64,000 nt of DNA from Parolsenella sp958406235 (GTDB lineage: Bacteria; Actinomycetota; Coriobacteriia; Coriobacteriales; Atopobiaceae), in assembly GCF_039062465.1 (NCBI RefSeq), contig NZ_JBCLNF010000003.1, positions 62,001-126,000 of the forward strand, read 5' to 3'. Below the pieces are notes generated by a model. The model was given only the letters and a program-made list of their open reading frames with translations. It searched no databases and was not told the DNA's origin. A program made the translations under genes and the position numbers. Below, piece by piece: positions 18,974-28,299 of the stretch (its first letter is position 1; each line of letters opens with the position of its first letter).

Positions 18974-20290
18974 CTAGGCCAGGCGCTCGGCGACGGCGGA
19001 GGCGAGCTCCGCCATGGCGACGCTCGTCTGCTCGTGGGTCTTCATGTCGCGAATCGTGGCGGTGCCAGCGGCGACCTCGTCGGGGCCGATGACCACGCAG
19101 AGCTCGGCGTTGTGCTTGTCAGCCTGCTTGAACTGCGCCTTGAGGCTGCGGCCCTGGTAGTCCGCCTCGGTACGGATGCCCGCGCGGCGAAGCGCGAGCG
19201 TGGCCGAGAAGACCGCCGGGCGCATTTCGGCCTCGGTGCCGGCAACGTAGACGCAGGAAGGCTCCACGCCGCCAAGGTCGACACCCTCCGCCTCGAGGGC
19301 GAGCATGATGCGCTCGAAACCAACGGCAAAGCCGATGCCAGGCGTGGGCTTGCCGCCCTCGAGCTCCATGAGGCCGTCATAGCGCCCGCCGCCGCCAATG
19401 GCGCCAATTGCCGGATCGGGCATGTAGTCAACCTCGAAGACGGTGCGCGTGTAGTAGTCGAGGCCGCGGACGAGCGTCGGGTCCTCCTCGTAGGCAATAC
19501 CCGCCTCATCGAGGTAGCGCTTCACCTGCTCGTAGTGGGCGGAGCACTCCTCGCAGAGGTTCTCGTGGGCGAGCGGGGCGCCCGCCATGACCTCGCGGCA
19601 GTGGGCGTTCTTGCAGTCGAAGGCGCGCAGCGGGTTGATCTCCGCACGCTCGCGGCACTCGTCGCACATCTCGTCAGCATGGTCGAGGATGAACTGGCGG
19701 ACCTTCTCGCGATAGGCGGGACGGCACGCGGCGTCGCCCATCGAGTTGATGGCGAGGTGGAGGTGAGCGGGGTCGATGCCGAGGGCCTTGTAGAAGTCCA
19801 TCAGCATGATGATGCACTCGGCGTCAGCCGCCGGATCGGGGGCGCCCAGCCACTCGACGCCCACCTGGTGGAACTGGCGGAGACGGCCCTTCTGCGGGCG
19901 CTCGCCGCGGAACATCGGCTCTGCGTACCACAGCTTCACGGGAGCGCCGCCCTGCGGGACGAAGTTGTTCTCGACGGCGGCGCGAACGACACCCGCCGTG
20001 CCCTCGGGACGCATGGCGAGGCGCTGCTTGGGCTTGAGGCCGCTCTCGTTGCCGGCCTGGAAGACGCGGTCGAGCAGGGCACCGGAGAAGACGCGGAACA
20101 TCTCCTTGCGCACGACATCCGTCGACTCGCCGATGCCATGCACGAACGTGGAGACCTGCTCCATCGCCGGCGTCTCGATGGCGCCGAAGCCATAGGGCTC
20201 AAACGTCTCGCGGGCCGTCTTCTGCATGTGCTCCCAGGCACGCATGCGCGCACCGAACAGGTCCTCGGTGCCCTCTGCCTTGTTCGCCAT
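18974..20290 (-). CDS. hisS: Histidyl-tRNA synthetase
   Basis: Charges tRNA-His. The 438-residue class II synthetase shows motif 2 (FRGERPQKGRLRQFHQVG), the histidine-specific LVRGLDYYTRTVFE segment, and the motif GGGGRYDGL, then a C-terminal anticodon-binding domain. GAGAGG precedes the ATG at 20290. It is probably co-transcribed with the downstream pseudouridine synthase (3-nt gap). A cysteine-rich insert near residues 185-225 (CDECRERAE...CKNAHC...CEECSAHY) could bind a metal and is a feature of some anaerobe HisRS proteins. Confidence 0.97.
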   Translation of the reverse strand: MANKAEGTEDLFGARMRAWEHMQKTARETFEPYGFGAIETPAMEQVSTFVHGIGESTDVVRKEMFRVFSGALLDRVFQAGNESGLKPKQRLAMRPEGTAGVVRAAVENNFVPQGGAPVKLWYAEPMFRGERPQKGRLRQFHQVGVEWLGAPDPAADAECIIMLMDFYKALGIDPAHLHLAINSMGDAACRPAYREKVRQFILDHADEMCDECRERAEINPLRAFDCKNAHCREVMAGAPLAHENLCEECSAHYEQVKRYLDEAGIAYEEDPTLVRGLDYYTRTVFEVDYMPDPAIGAIGGGGRYDGLMELEGGKPTPGIGFAVGFERIMLALEAEGVDLGGVEPSCVYVAGTEAEMRPAVFSATLALRRAGIRTEADYQGRSLKAQFKQADKHNAELCVVIGPDEVAAGTATIRDMKTHEQTSVAMAELASAVAERLA

Positions 20291-20617
20291 CGTGGCATCC
20301 TCTCACTCGGGTTCAACCCGGCTAGTATACCGCGAGGGATGGACACACCTGACGACGCGAACCAGGTGTACCAAGCACGAGGGCAATCGCCCCCATTTGT
20401 TGGCATTCCCTCTCCGAAGCACCCGGTTAGGCCGCCCCAAAAGGCTCTGATTTAGTGTCCGCATCGCCTGCTTTACTGAAGTCACTAGAGCTCGCCAAGG
20501 CAAGATATCCAAGCAGACCGCACCGCGAGCCCGCGTCACGCTATCATGACCTCCAGCAAGCACTTAATTCGAGAAGCCGGCGAGGCAGTTCCCACACCGG
20601 CTTGACGAGGAGGACCC
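20291..20617. other. Divergent intergenic region, hisS / threonine aldolase
   Basis: This 327-bp gap holds the two divergent leaders. A short dyad (CGGGTTCAACCCG, 20308-20320) and a TATACT hexamer on the minus strand (20333-20338 region) could belong to the hisS promoter. No small gene or RNA was recognised. Confidence 0.3.
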
Positions 20618-21688
20618 ATGCACCTGTTCCGCAACGATTACTCAGAGGGCGCCGCGCCCCAGATTCTCGACGCCGTCTGCCACGTGAGCGCAGAGCAGAA
20701 CGTGGGTTATTCGGAGGGCGACGCCCACTGCGACCACGCTCGCGAGCTCATCCGCGCCGCATGCGAGTGCCCGGACGCCATGGTCGAGTTCTGCATCGGA
20801 GGCACCAGCGCCAACGTCATCTGCCTCAACGGCATGCTCCGCGACTGGGAGGGCGTCATCTGCACGCCTGACGCGCACATCGTCGTGCATGAGACGGGCG
20901 CGCTTGGCGCCACCGGCCGCACCAGCCTCCCCACGACTGATCGCGACGGCTTCCTCAGCCCCGAGGCGGCGGAGCGCGTCTATCAGTTCCAGATGGGCAC
21001 CGGCCGTCACATGACGCGCCCAGCTGCCATCTACATCACCGACGCGACGGAACTCGGCGGCGTCTGGGACCGCAAGCGCTTCGACGCCATCTGCGACTGG
21101 GCCCGCAGCCATGACCTGGGCATCTTCCTCGACGGCGCCCGTCTCGGCAGCGCCCTCACCGCCCCCGGCAACGACCTCACCCTCCCCTACATCGCCAGCC
21201 GCGTCGACGCCTTCTACATCGGCGGCACGAAGAATGGCATGCTCATGGGCGAGGCCGTCGTCATCTGCGGCCACGGCAAGCACGCAGAGCGCCTACGCGA
21301 GGCCTTCCCGTTCCTCCAGAAGGAGCGCGGCGGTCTTCTCGCCAAGGGCTTCCTGATGGGCGCCCAGTTCGAGGCTGCCTTCGCCAAGCAGGAGAATGGC
21401 TCGGAGAAGCTCTACTGGCAGCTCGCCCGCCACGCCAACGAGCAGGCGACCGCCCTTCGCGAGGGTCTCGTCTCCGCCGGCTATGAGCTCTACGGCAACT
21501 CCACCAGCAACCAGGTCTTCGTGACGGCCACGCCCGAGCAGACCGAGGCCCTCGAGGCCGCTGTGGGTTGCGAGACCTTCTACGTCCTGGAGGACGGCCG
21601 CCGCGTCATCCGCTTCGTCTGCTCCTGGGCGACGGAGACCGCAGACGTGGCCGAGGTCCTCGAGCTCGCAGGCAAGCTGAGCGCCTAG
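20618..21688 (+). CDS. Low-specificity L-threonine aldolase (beta-eliminating lyase family)
   Basis: PLP-dependent cleavage of threonine or allo-threonine to glycine and acetaldehyde. The 356-residue protein has the PLP lysine at K205 in GGTKNGM, the ring-nitrogen Asp172 in LDGARLG, and the substrate-side segment GGTSANVICLNGML. GAGGAGG lies just before the ATG at 20618. It is monocistronic, ended by a bidirectional terminator. Glycine produced here could feed the folate one-carbon pool. Related family members act on phenylserine or other beta-hydroxy amino acids, so the substrate range is uncertain. Confidence 0.92.
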   Translation: MHLFRNDYSEGAAPQILDAVCHVSAEQNVGYSEGDAHCDHARELIRAACECPDAMVEFCIGGTSANVICLNGMLRDWEGVICTPDAHIVVHETGALGATGRTSLPTTDRDGFLSPEAAERVYQFQMGTGRHMTRPAAIYITDATELGGVWDRKRFDAICDWARSHDLGIFLDGARLGSALTAPGNDLTLPYIASRVDAFYIGGTKNGMLMGEAVVICGHGKHAERLREAFPFLQKERGGLLAKGFLMGAQFEAAFAKQENGSEKLYWQLARHANEQATALREGLVSAGYELYGNSTSNQVFVTATPEQTEALEAAVGCETFYVLEDGRRVIRFVCSWATETADVAEVLELAGKLSA

Positions 21689-21773
21689 GGAACGCGCGCC
21701 CACCTCGCGCGAGAGCAGCTGCGCCTGCGCGTTGTTGCTCCGGCGACCTAGTGTCAATCCGTCATAGCACGCC

Positions 21774-21810
21774 AAAAGCGCCGCAGCCCAACAAGGACTG
21801 CGGCGCTTTT
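21774..21810. terminator. Bidirectional terminator between threonine aldolase and EamA genes
   Basis: AAAAGCGCCGCAG (21774-21786) pairs with CTGCGGCGCTTTT (21798-21810). The stem ends in A4/T4 on both sides, fitting termination in both directions between convergent genes. Confidence 0.9.
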
Positions 21811-21847
21811 CGCTTTGTGTCACGGCAACGCGCGCTGGCTCCCCAAG

Positions 21848-22912
21848 CTACCTCCGGCTCGGCCAGCGCTCGATGAAGCGCTCCCCCACCTCGGAGAAGA
21901 CAATGCCCGCGAAGATGAGCACGAAGCCCACCAGGAGCTTGTGCGTGAGGCTCTCATAACCAAACGCGACGGAGAACGCCACACCGCTCGGGCTCTCGAG
22001 CGACGAGAGGAGAGAGCCGCTCGCCGGGTCAACCTTCGTGAGGGCATAGTTGAGAAGCGCAAGCGTCCCGAACGAGCACACGACGGCAAGGAAGACCAGG
22101 GAAGCGACGTTGCCGAACGTGTAGAGCGCAGGAGCAGGCGCCTGCTCGACGAGGAGGAACCCCACGGCCACGATCAGCGTGATGGTGACGAACTGCCAGA
22201 AGGTGAGTGCCCAGACATCCTTGCCTCGGCCCTCGGACGAGACGACCACCATCTCGAGCGCGTAGAACACCGAGCCCACGAGGGTCAGGGCATCGCCCAC
22301 GTTGAGCGGCAGGCCGTTGTCGAGCACGACGAAGCCAGCGCCCACGAGGCTCACGAACGCGGCTATCAGGCTCACGCGGCGCGGACGCCCATGCCCCAAC
22401 GCCCAGGCGCAAAACGGCACAAGCACGCAATACACGCCGGTCAGGAAGGCGTTCTTGCCGGGCGTGGTAAAGACGATGCCATAGGTCTGGAAGATGTAGC
22501 CGGCACCATAGAGCACGCCGAGCAGCACACCCGTCTTTACCACGGAGAGGTTGAGGTTCGTGACGATCGCCTTGCGGAAAACGACGGCCATGATCGCACT
22601 CGAGATGCCAAAACGGACGAGAAGGAGCCAGAACACCGGGAAAAGCTCCGTGACGTCCTTCATCACGAAGAACGAGAAGCCCCAGGCGAGCGCACAGGCA
22701 ACGATGAGGGCCTTGTTGAAGGCAGAGGACTCGAGCAGACCCCGCTGCGTCGAGGCGGAAACCTCGGAAACAGGGGCGTCGAGGCCCTCTATCTCGGATG
22801 CAATTGGGTTTGCCACGGATGTCTCATCCGCCGGGGACCTGTTCGCGTCCATTTCTGCCGAGGCCACCTCGGCCACGGCCATATCGACCGTGACCTCCTC
22901 GTCCGCACTCAT
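21848..22912 (-). CDS. EamA/DMT-family transporter
   Basis: A 354-residue drug/metabolite-family permease with about ten transmembrane segments in two EamA repeats, the first starting ALAWGFSFFVMKD near residue 73. The N-terminal 65 residues are acidic, low-complexity and probably cytoplasmic, longer than in most relatives; no better internal start with a ribosome site was found, and GAGG precedes the ATG at 22912. Substrate unknown: members export amino acids, metabolites or cofactors. The HAD gene upstream is on the same strand (42-bp gap). Confidence 0.85.
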   Translation of the reverse strand: MSADEEVTVDMAVAEVASAEMDANRSPADETSVANPIASEIEGLDAPVSEVSASTQRGLLESSAFNKALIVACALAWGFSFFVMKDVTELFPVFWLLLVRFGISSAIMAVVFRKAIVTNLNLSVVKTGVLLGVLYGAGYIFQTYGIVFTTPGKNAFLTGVYCVLVPFCAWALGHGRPRRVSLIAAFVSLVGAGFVVLDNGLPLNVGDALTLVGSVFYALEMVVVSSEGRGKDVWALTFWQFVTITLIVAVGFLLVEQAPAPALYTFGNVASLVFLAVVCSFGTLALLNYALTKVDPASGSLLSSLESPSGVAFSVAFGYESLTHKLLVGFVLIFAGIVFSEVGERFIERWPSRR

Positions 22913-22954
22913 CCTATCCTCAGCCCTTCCATTCGCGTCATCGCAGCGTATGGA

Positions 22955-23620
22955 CTATACCAGGTCGAACTCAGCGTAGCTGGCGAGCACCTCGGCGGCG
23001 GCGCTCACGTCTTGCACGACGCTCGAACCCGTATAGCCAAGCACGTAGGCGCCAGAGGCCACGCCCGCGGCGACGCCCGTCGGGGAGTCCTCGACGACCA
23101 CGGCATGCTCGGGCGTGGTACCGAGGATCTCCATGGCGGTAAGGTAGGGCTCGGGGTTGGGCTTCCTGTTCTGCACCATGTCGCCCGCGATGATGACGTC
23201 GAAGAGCGACACGAGGCCAAACCTGTTGAGCAGCGCAAGGACATGAGCGGCGACAGTGGTGGAGACGAGGCCGCACTTGACGCCCTTCTCGCGCAGGCTG
23301 ACGAGAAGATCGCGGACGCCCTCGTTGAGCTCGAGAGTGGGATCGATATAGATGGTGCGCGGGAGAATGCCGTTATCGCGTGCCTCGGTGGTCTTGGCCT
23401 CGAAACGCTCCTTGTCCATCTCCTTGCCATACTTGGCGGCGATGGCGGGAATGCCAGCGACGCCATCACAGCCACAGAGCGTCAGCGCGTCCTCATACGT
23501 CGCTGGAATGTCGAGCATGTGAAAAACCTTGACGTTACGGCGAGCCGCGACGGGCTCGGAGTCCACCAGGACGCCGTCGCAATCGAACAGGACACAGTCT
23601 ACCTTCTGCGGACGCTCCAT
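22955..23620 (-). CDS. HAD-family phosphatase / beta-phosphoglucomutase-like
   Basis: A 221-residue haloacid-dehalogenase hydrolase: motif I FDCDGVLVDSEP (residues 12-23) with the nucleophile and acid-base aspartates, motif II in LVSTT, motif III lysine in QNRKPNPEPY and motif IV VVEDSPTG. The alpha-helical cap between motif I and II places it with YieH/GPH/beta-PGM-type sugar-phosphate phosphatases. GGGAGG before the ATG at 23620 decides the start. Substrate unknown; small sugar phosphates are likely. Confidence 0.88.
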   Translation of the reverse strand: MERPQKVDCVLFDCDGVLVDSEPVAARRNVKVFHMLDIPATYEDALTLCGCDGVAGIPAIAAKYGKEMDKERFEAKTTEARDNGILPRTIYIDPTLELNEGVRDLLVSLREKGVKCGLVSTTVAAHVLALLNRFGLVSLFDVIIAGDMVQNRKPNPEPYLTAMEILGTTPEHAVVVEDSPTGVAAGVASGAYVLGYTGSSVVQDVSAAAEVLASYAEFDLV

Positions 23621-23756
23621 CAATATCCTCCCTGCTAGTTGATTTGCGTCGTTGATTCTAGCAGAGGTAGCGGACAGCAGATCGAAGGCGGGAGATCCTG
23701 GGTGTCCGCGCACGACAGGCTGCCAAAAGTCTCATCAAGTTTTTCTCGCAAACTTC

Positions 23757-23786
23757 TTGCGCAAATCCGGGTGTTTCCGCTATAGT
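23757..23786 (+). promoter_or_regulatory. Promoter of tRNA-Thr
   Basis: TTGCGC (23757-23762) and TATAGT (23781-23786) are separated by 18 bp and lie about 40 bp before the tRNA 5' end, as expected for a sigma-70-type promoter. Confidence 0.6.
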
Positions 23787-23826
23787 TCGTATTCGCTGCG
23801 CGCGATAGCGCGTACCGCATGGAGTC

Positions 23827-23902
23827 GCCAGCTTAGCTCAGTTGGTAGAGCACCGCTCTCGTAAAGCGGGGGTCACCAGTTCAAGTCTGGTAGCTGGCTC
23901 CA
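23827..23902 (+). tRNA. tRNA-Thr (anticodon CGT)
   Basis: A 76-nt cloverleaf. The acceptor stem GCCAGCT pairs with AGCTGGC, the D-loop contains AGTTGGTAGA, the anticodon stem CCGCT/AGCGG holds the loop CTCGTAA with anticodon CGT (23860-23862, reading ACG), and the T-arm contains GTTCAAGTC. The CCA end is encoded (23900-23902). No integrase or duplicated 3' end lies nearby. Confidence 0.97.
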
Positions 23903-23913
23903 GCGTAATTTCA

Positions 23914-23943
23914 GGCCAGGGGCTTCGCTCCCCTGGCCTTTTT
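23914..23943 (+). terminator. Terminator of tRNA-Thr
   Basis: GGCCAGGGG (23914-23922) pairs with CCCCTGGCC (23930-23938), then a T-run follows. It starts 12 bp after the tRNA. Confidence 0.92.
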
Positions 23944-24103
23944 GTTTGTCTCGAGCTGTTCCCCGCCAGCACCCGCCTCAAGCAAGCCAGAAGCCGCAGC
24001 TATGACACCTAATCAGCGCGCCGAATCACGCTATTGCGCCGGAAGTTGTAGCCATTGCCCATCTCTGGATTCGCAGTCGAAGCCAAACGCTGGCACTCGC
24101 GGG

Positions 24104-24496
24104 TTACGCCGTGTATTCGGCCTTCCATAGCCCATGCAGGTTGCAAAACTCGTAGACCGTGGCACTCGCCTGGCCATGCAGGCAGAACGTCGCCTCTGGG
24201 GCCTCGCCCGGAGCCAGGTGCTTGAACTCGACCGTACCGTCCGGCCTCGCAATGGCAATGAACTGGATGTAGTGCTCGGGGAGCATCGGATGAGCGACCT
24301 CACCCACGCGAACGTGCAGGCGCTTCCCATCCTCCAGCTCGAGCGCGGGCACATGCTTCTCGTGTGCGCCATCGGTCTCACCAGCGCGGAGTTCCGTCAT
24401 CGGTTCGCCGCAGCACATAGGCACGCATGCCCCGTCCACGGCGGACCACAGGACGGCACCGCACTTCTTGCAGCGGAAGAACTTGAGCTCGGCCAT
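24104..24496 (-). CDS. dfx: Desulfoferrodoxin (two-iron superoxide reductase)
   Basis: Reduces superoxide to hydrogen peroxide in anaerobes. The 130-residue protein has both parts of the 2Fe-SOR fold: an N-terminal desulforedoxin-like site (Cys9, Cys12, Cys28, Cys29) and a C-terminal neelaredoxin domain whose iron ligands appear as HEKHVP, GEVAHPM and the CNLHGLW segment. AAAGGA precedes the ATG at 24496. It is monocistronic; no rubredoxin or rubrerythrin is adjacent. Confident assignment. Confidence 0.95.
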   Translation of the reverse strand: MAELKFFRCKKCGAVLWSAVDGACVPMCCGEPMTELRAGETDGAHEKHVPALELEDGKRLHVRVGEVAHPMLPEHYIQFIAIARPDGTVEFKHLAPGEAPEATFCLHGQASATVYEFCNLHGLWKAEYTA

Positions 24497-25010
24497 GATG
24501 CGTCCTTTCTCTCTGACGTGTTGGACGAGCGTGCGCCCTGCGATGGGCAGAAGCGAGCGTTCGCCCCGTATCGAGAGGGCGGACCTATCCCCCACGGCGC
24601 ACCAGTAGGCAAAAGCCATGCACCAGGCGAGCAAGCCCGCCTCTCACCTAGCTTCTTCCCACGGATCGCCCATCCTTACACGCCAAGCGCAATTGCCACA
24701 CATGCGTTTGGACGAGCGGGGCTTTCGACGCGCTTACGTCACCTAAACATGCCGTTTCGTTGTGCGTCACTCCCCGTGCAAGCCCCGGCGCAGTGTCCGC
24801 ACCTCGCCATGCGCGCCGCGCGCCTCGCCGGCCCCGCTCACAAAAGCATTTGGCCGTTCACAAAAGGCTTCTGTTTGACTGCGGTCAATTACTTAGAATT
24901 GTCGTGCCGAGCGCAGCCCGGTCATCCCAGCACGCCCGGTGCGTGCCAGCTCGCACCGCCGCCCCCCCTGCCAACTCGACCCAGCGCCACCAACAAACGA
25001 GGAGAACCAC
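24497..25010. other. 514-bp divergent intergenic region with a TTGAC-N4-GTCAA dyad
   Basis: This gap separates divergent dfx and the Gfo/Idh/MocA gene. The only clear element is the perfect dyad TTGAC-TGCG-GTCAA at 24875-24888, 123 bp before the oxidoreductase start, a possible operator. No small gene or RNA was recognised. Confidence 0.4.
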
Positions 25011-26150
25011 ATGCCAGAGCCCATCCGCCTTGCCACCATCGGAACGTCAATGATCAGCGACGACCTCCTCGACGCAGCGGCGCAAGTCGATAGCATCAAG
25101 TACGTGGGCACCTACTCGCGCAACCCCATCACGGCCCGCGAGTTCACCGAGCGTCACGGTGGCACTCGCCCGTTCACCACACTCGAGCAGCTCGCCAACT
25201 GCAAGGACGTCGATGCCGTCTACATCGCGAGCCCCAACGCGCTCCACTTTGACCAGGCCCTCGCCTGTATCCGCGGAGACAAGCACGTCCTCATCGAGAA
25301 GCCGGCCTGCTCCAACCGTTTCCAGACGCAGTCCCTTTATGCCGCGGCGGAGCTCCACCATGTCGTCGCGCTCGAGGCAATGCGCCCCATCCACGACCCC
25401 GCCTGGGCCAAGATCTTCGGCTCCCTCGAGGAGCTCGGCACCCTCCGCCGCGCGACCTTCCGCTTCGGCAAGTATTCCTCGCGCTATGACGACGTGAAGG
25501 CTGGTCGCCACACGAACATCTTCGACACCAAGATGGCATCCGGCGCCCTCATGGACATGGGCATCTACACGGTCGAGCCCATGGTCGCACTCTTCGGCAT
25601 GCCGGACAGGGTCGTTGCGGCGCCCACACTCATCTCGGACTCCAAGTGCGAGACCACCAACGGCATCATCGACGGAGCCGGCTCCGTGCTCTGCACCTAC
25701 GGCCCTCACTCCGGAACGCCTGGCCTCGTGGTCGAGCTCGCCTATTCAAAGATCTCGACAGACCTGCTTCCCTCGCAGATCGAGGGCGACCTCGGCACGA
25801 TGACCATCGACTCGATGGCATCGCCGCAGCACGTGTCCATCATGACGCGTGGCAAGGCGGTTCGCGGCAGCGCCTCGACCGAATCGAACAGGCCCAATTC
25901 GACCACGCGCGAGCTCGACATCGAGTGTCGCACGAACAACATGGTCTACGAGCTCAGGGACTTCGTCTCCCTCATTCGCGGCGAGAAGCTCGACACGCTT
26001 TGGGGAAGGGGGATCACGGTTCGCGGCGCGCTCCAGAGCTATGACTGCGTGACCTTCAACTCGCTCAGCGTCTGCGACGAGATTCGCAACCAGGCGGACG
26101 TTCACTTCCCGGCGGACTTCCGCTTCTCGTCCGACTTCCGCGTGGAGTAG
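25011..26150 (+). CDS. Gfo/Idh/MocA-family oxidoreductase
   Basis: A 379-residue NAD(P)-dependent oxidoreductase. The Rossmann start (RLATIGTSMISDDLL, residues 5-20) has a modified glycine motif, and the catalytic EKPA (around residues 95-98, in HVLIEKPAC) is intact. The second domain contains the SGALMDMGIY segment common to sugar dehydrogenases and dihydrodiol-dehydrogenase-like members. GAGGAG precedes the ATG at 25011. It is monocistronic with a downstream terminator. The substrate (a sugar, inositol or sugar acid) cannot be defined. Confidence 0.87.
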   Translation: MPEPIRLATIGTSMISDDLLDAAAQVDSIKYVGTYSRNPITAREFTERHGGTRPFTTLEQLANCKDVDAVYIASPNALHFDQALACIRGDKHVLIEKPACSNRFQTQSLYAAAELHHVVALEAMRPIHDPAWAKIFGSLEELGTLRRATFRFGKYSSRYDDVKAGRHTNIFDTKMASGALMDMGIYTVEPMVALFGMPDRVVAAPTLISDSKCETTNGIIDGAGSVLCTYGPHSGTPGLVVELAYSKISTDLLPSQIEGDLGTMTIDSMASPQHVSIMTRGKAVRGSASTESNRPNSTTRELDIECRTNNMVYELRDFVSLIRGEKLDTLWGRGITVRGALQSYDCVTFNSLSVCDEIRNQADVHFPADFRFSSDFRVE

Positions 26151-26250
26151 GCGGAGACCAAGGACGCATCGCGCGCGGGTCCGCTCGCCCACGCGGCCAA
26201 GCTCCGTTCGCACGAGAACCCGCGCGCTGACGGGCAAATCGAGAAACGCG

Positions 26251-26296
26251 AAAGGCGGCGCAGGATGGGAACCATTCCCACCTGCGCCGCCTTTTT
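26251..26296. terminator. Bidirectional terminator
   Basis: AAAGGCGGCGCAGG (26251-26264) pairs with CCTGCGCCGCCTTT (26281-26294), with a small inner hairpin in the loop. It ends the plus-strand oxidoreductase gene and the minus-strand thiamine transporter operon. Confidence 0.88.
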
Positions 26297-26384
26297 GATG
26301 CCTTCGAGCCGCAGAAACGCCCCTGGAAGCGGGCATCGGCAGCCATCGAAAACCGCGGGTGCCGTCAGTGGCCATCCAAACACC

Positions 26385-27254
26385 CTACCCCAGCAGCTCC
26401 AGCACCCTTCGCTTCACGTCGAGCGAGGCAGGCGTGAGGAGCCACTCCCCTCGTGCGTCGCGCGAGACGTCGACGGGCACCTCGCCCACGAGGTTGCTCG
26501 GACGTCCCTCCTTGGGATTGCCGCGCATGACGAGGACCCGATCGGCCATCTCCACCGCCTCGTCCACGTCGTGCGTGATGAGAACGCAGGAAATGCCCAG
26601 GTCAGTCACCATGGAGAGGAACCACGAGCGCATATCCCGACGCGTGAGGGCGTCAAGTGCGCTGAACGGCTCGTCCATGAGGACGACGTCGTTGTCCATG
26701 AGGTAGGTGCGAAGCAGGGCCGCACGCTGGCGCATGCCACCGGACAGCTCGCCGGGATAGCTCGCCTGCGTGCCGTCAAGCCCGAAGCGCTCGAAGAGCG
26801 GCTCCGCCTTAGCGTGCGCCTCGCGACGCGGCATGCCGGAGAGGAGAAGCGGCAGGCAGACGTTATCGATGATGGTGCGCTGAGGCAGGAGGAGGTCCTT
26901 CTGCAGCATGTACGAGATGCGACCGGGCCTTCCCGTGACGTCCTCCCCATGGAGCAGGACCTCGCCAGAAACGGGCGTCGTGAGGCCGGCGAGACCATGG
27001 AACAGCGTCGACTTTCCGCAGCCAGAGCGGCCCACGAGGCACACCATCTCTCCCGGCGCGACCGAGAGCGAGACGCCCTCGACCGTCGGCGTGCCACCGG
27101 CCTCCCACGCGAGCGTGAGGTCGTGGACCTCAAGCGCGGGCGCGGATGGAGCGCCCGACGCCGCGAGCGAGGCGCCGTCGACGCCGATGCCCGCAGCGGC
27201 ATCCACGCCGGCGGCGTCCACGCGCACCTCTCCCCTATCCTCAGACACGACCAC
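26385..27254 (-). CDS. thiZ: ABC transporter ATP-binding protein, thiamine-precursor uptake
   Basis: The cytoplasmic ATPase of the importer. The 289-residue protein has Walker A GRSGCGKST, the Q-loop MLQKDL, the signature LSGGMRQRAA, Walker B VVLMDEPF and the switch histidine in LITHDVDEA. The family (SsuB/TauB/ThiZ) serves nitrate, sulfonate and thiamine-precursor importers; the riboswitch and NMT1-like binding protein upstream point to thiamine precursors. A GTG at 27254 is used, 1 nt after the thiY stop codon, with GGAG 9 nt upstream; another GTG two codons later is possible. Last gene of the operon. Confidence 0.9.
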   Translation of the reverse strand: MVVSEDRGEVRVDAAGVDAAAGIGVDGASLAASGAPSAPALEVHDLTLAWEAGGTPTVEGVSLSVAPGEMVCLVGRSGCGKSTLFHGLAGLTTPVSGEVLLHGEDVTGRPGRISYMLQKDLLLPQRTIIDNVCLPLLLSGMPRREAHAKAEPLFERFGLDGTQASYPGELSGGMRQRAALLRTYLMDNDVVLMDEPFSALDALTRRDMRSWFLSMVTDLGISCVLITHDVDEAVEMADRVLVMRGNPKEGRPSNLVGEVPVDVSRDARGEWLLTPASLDVKRRVLELLG

Positions 27255-27255
27255 C

Positions 27256-28299
27256 CTACTGCTCCAGGTAGTCCATGCTGAAGCCGCCGTTGACGTCGAG
27301 CGCGACGGGCGTGAGCTGGTTGTCGTTCATCCAGGTGTAGAACTTGGCCCAGCGCTCGGAGTCGATGATGCCCCAGCTGGAGGCATCGGCGGTGTACTGG
27401 TCGGCGAGGTACTCGGCGCTGGCCTTCGCGAGGTCCGCGTCGGTCTCGGGGGCGGCGTCGACGAGGATCTGGGCAGCCTCGTCCGGATTCGTCACGCAGA
27501 ACTCGTAGCCCTTCTTCGTGGCACGAAGGAACGCCTTGGCGACCTCGGGGCTGTTGGCGAGGAAGTCGTTATTGGCGATGATGACCGGAGTGTAGTAGTC
27601 GAAGACGGAGTCGATGCTACGGAAGGACCAGTAGTCGCAGGCGAGGTCCTGGAGCTTGGCGTTCTGCAGGCCCCAGCCCTCGTAGCCCCACACGCAGTCG
27701 AACTGGTTGGACTTCAGGCCGCTGACCTCGTCACCGGAGGGAACGAGCTGGACCTTGGAGAAGTCGCCGCCGTCGGTCTCGACGACGCTCTTGACCATGG
27801 CCTTCTCGACGTCCTGGTCCCAGGTGCCGTAGCGCTTGCCCTCCATGCCGCGCGGGCGGTCGATGCCCTCGCCGGCGCGACTCATGATGCCGGAGGTGTT
27901 GTGCTGGATGGTCGCGGCGACGGCCGTCACGGGCAGTGGGTCGTCAGAGCCGAGGTAGTTGGCCATGACGTCCTGATAACCCATGCCAAACTGGGCCTTG
28001 CCGGTGCCCACGAGAGCGTCGGCGCCATCCTCGGGCGGCTGGACGACCTCGACGTCGAGGCCCTCGTCGGCATAGAAGCCCTTGGCGATGGCCACGTAGA
28101 CGCCGGAGTGGTTGGTGTTGGGCGTGTAGTCGAGCACGAACGTGAGCTTGGTGGCGTCACCCGCGGCGGCGGTGGAGGCAGCGGCGGTGTCGGCGGCGTT
28201 CTGGCCACCACAAGCGGTGAGGCCGGCAAAGGCGACGGCGGAGGTGGCGATCCCGGCACCCGCCACGAACTCGCAGCGGGAGATGGAGGACTTGGTCAT
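27256..28299 (-). CDS. thiY: NMT1/THI5-like substrate-binding lipoprotein, thiamine-precursor uptake
   Basis: The extracellular binding protein. The 347-residue product starts with a signal peptide having a lipobox LTAC (Cys30) and a Tat-like SRxEFV segment in which one arginine is Cys. The mature protein begins with TFVLDYTPNTNHSGVYVA, characteristic of the NMT1/THI5-like pyrimidine-precursor group including ThiY. Its ATG overlaps the permease stop codon (TAATG). Under the TPP riboswitch it probably binds formylamino- or hydroxymethyl-pyrimidine for salvage, rather than thiamine itself; this is inferred from the family. Confidence 0.9.
   Translation of the reverse strand: MTKSSISRCEFVAGAGIATSAVAFAGLTACGGQNAADTAAASTAAAGDATKLTFVLDYTPNTNHSGVYVAIAKGFYADEGLDVEVVQPPEDGADALVGTGKAQFGMGYQDVMANYLGSDDPLPVTAVAATIQHNTSGIMSRAGEGIDRPRGMEGKRYGTWDQDVEKAMVKSVVETDGGDFSKVQLVPSGDEVSGLKSNQFDCVWGYEGWGLQNAKLQDLACDYWSFRSIDSVFDYYTPVIIANNDFLANSPEVAKAFLRATKKGYEFCVTNPDEAAQILVDAAPETDADLAKASAEYLADQYTADASSWGIIDSERWAKFYTWMNDNQLTPVALDVNGGFSMDYLEQ

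Noticed and set aside
16388..20455. Very long open reading frames opposite known genes (also 36137-39427, 43126-46557, 12164-14368, 56638-58776)
   Set aside because: They lie antisense to well-supported genes, have no recognisable domains, and are rich in Ala, Arg, Gly, Val and Asp, as expected from the complement of GC-rich codons.
20456..20617. Short open frame before the threonine aldolase gene
   Set aside because: It overlaps the aldolase start in another frame, has no ribosome site, and its composition reflects GC-rich noise.
23827..23902. tRNA-Thr as an integration site of a mobile element
   Set aside because: No integrase and no direct repeat of the tRNA 3' end were found on either side.
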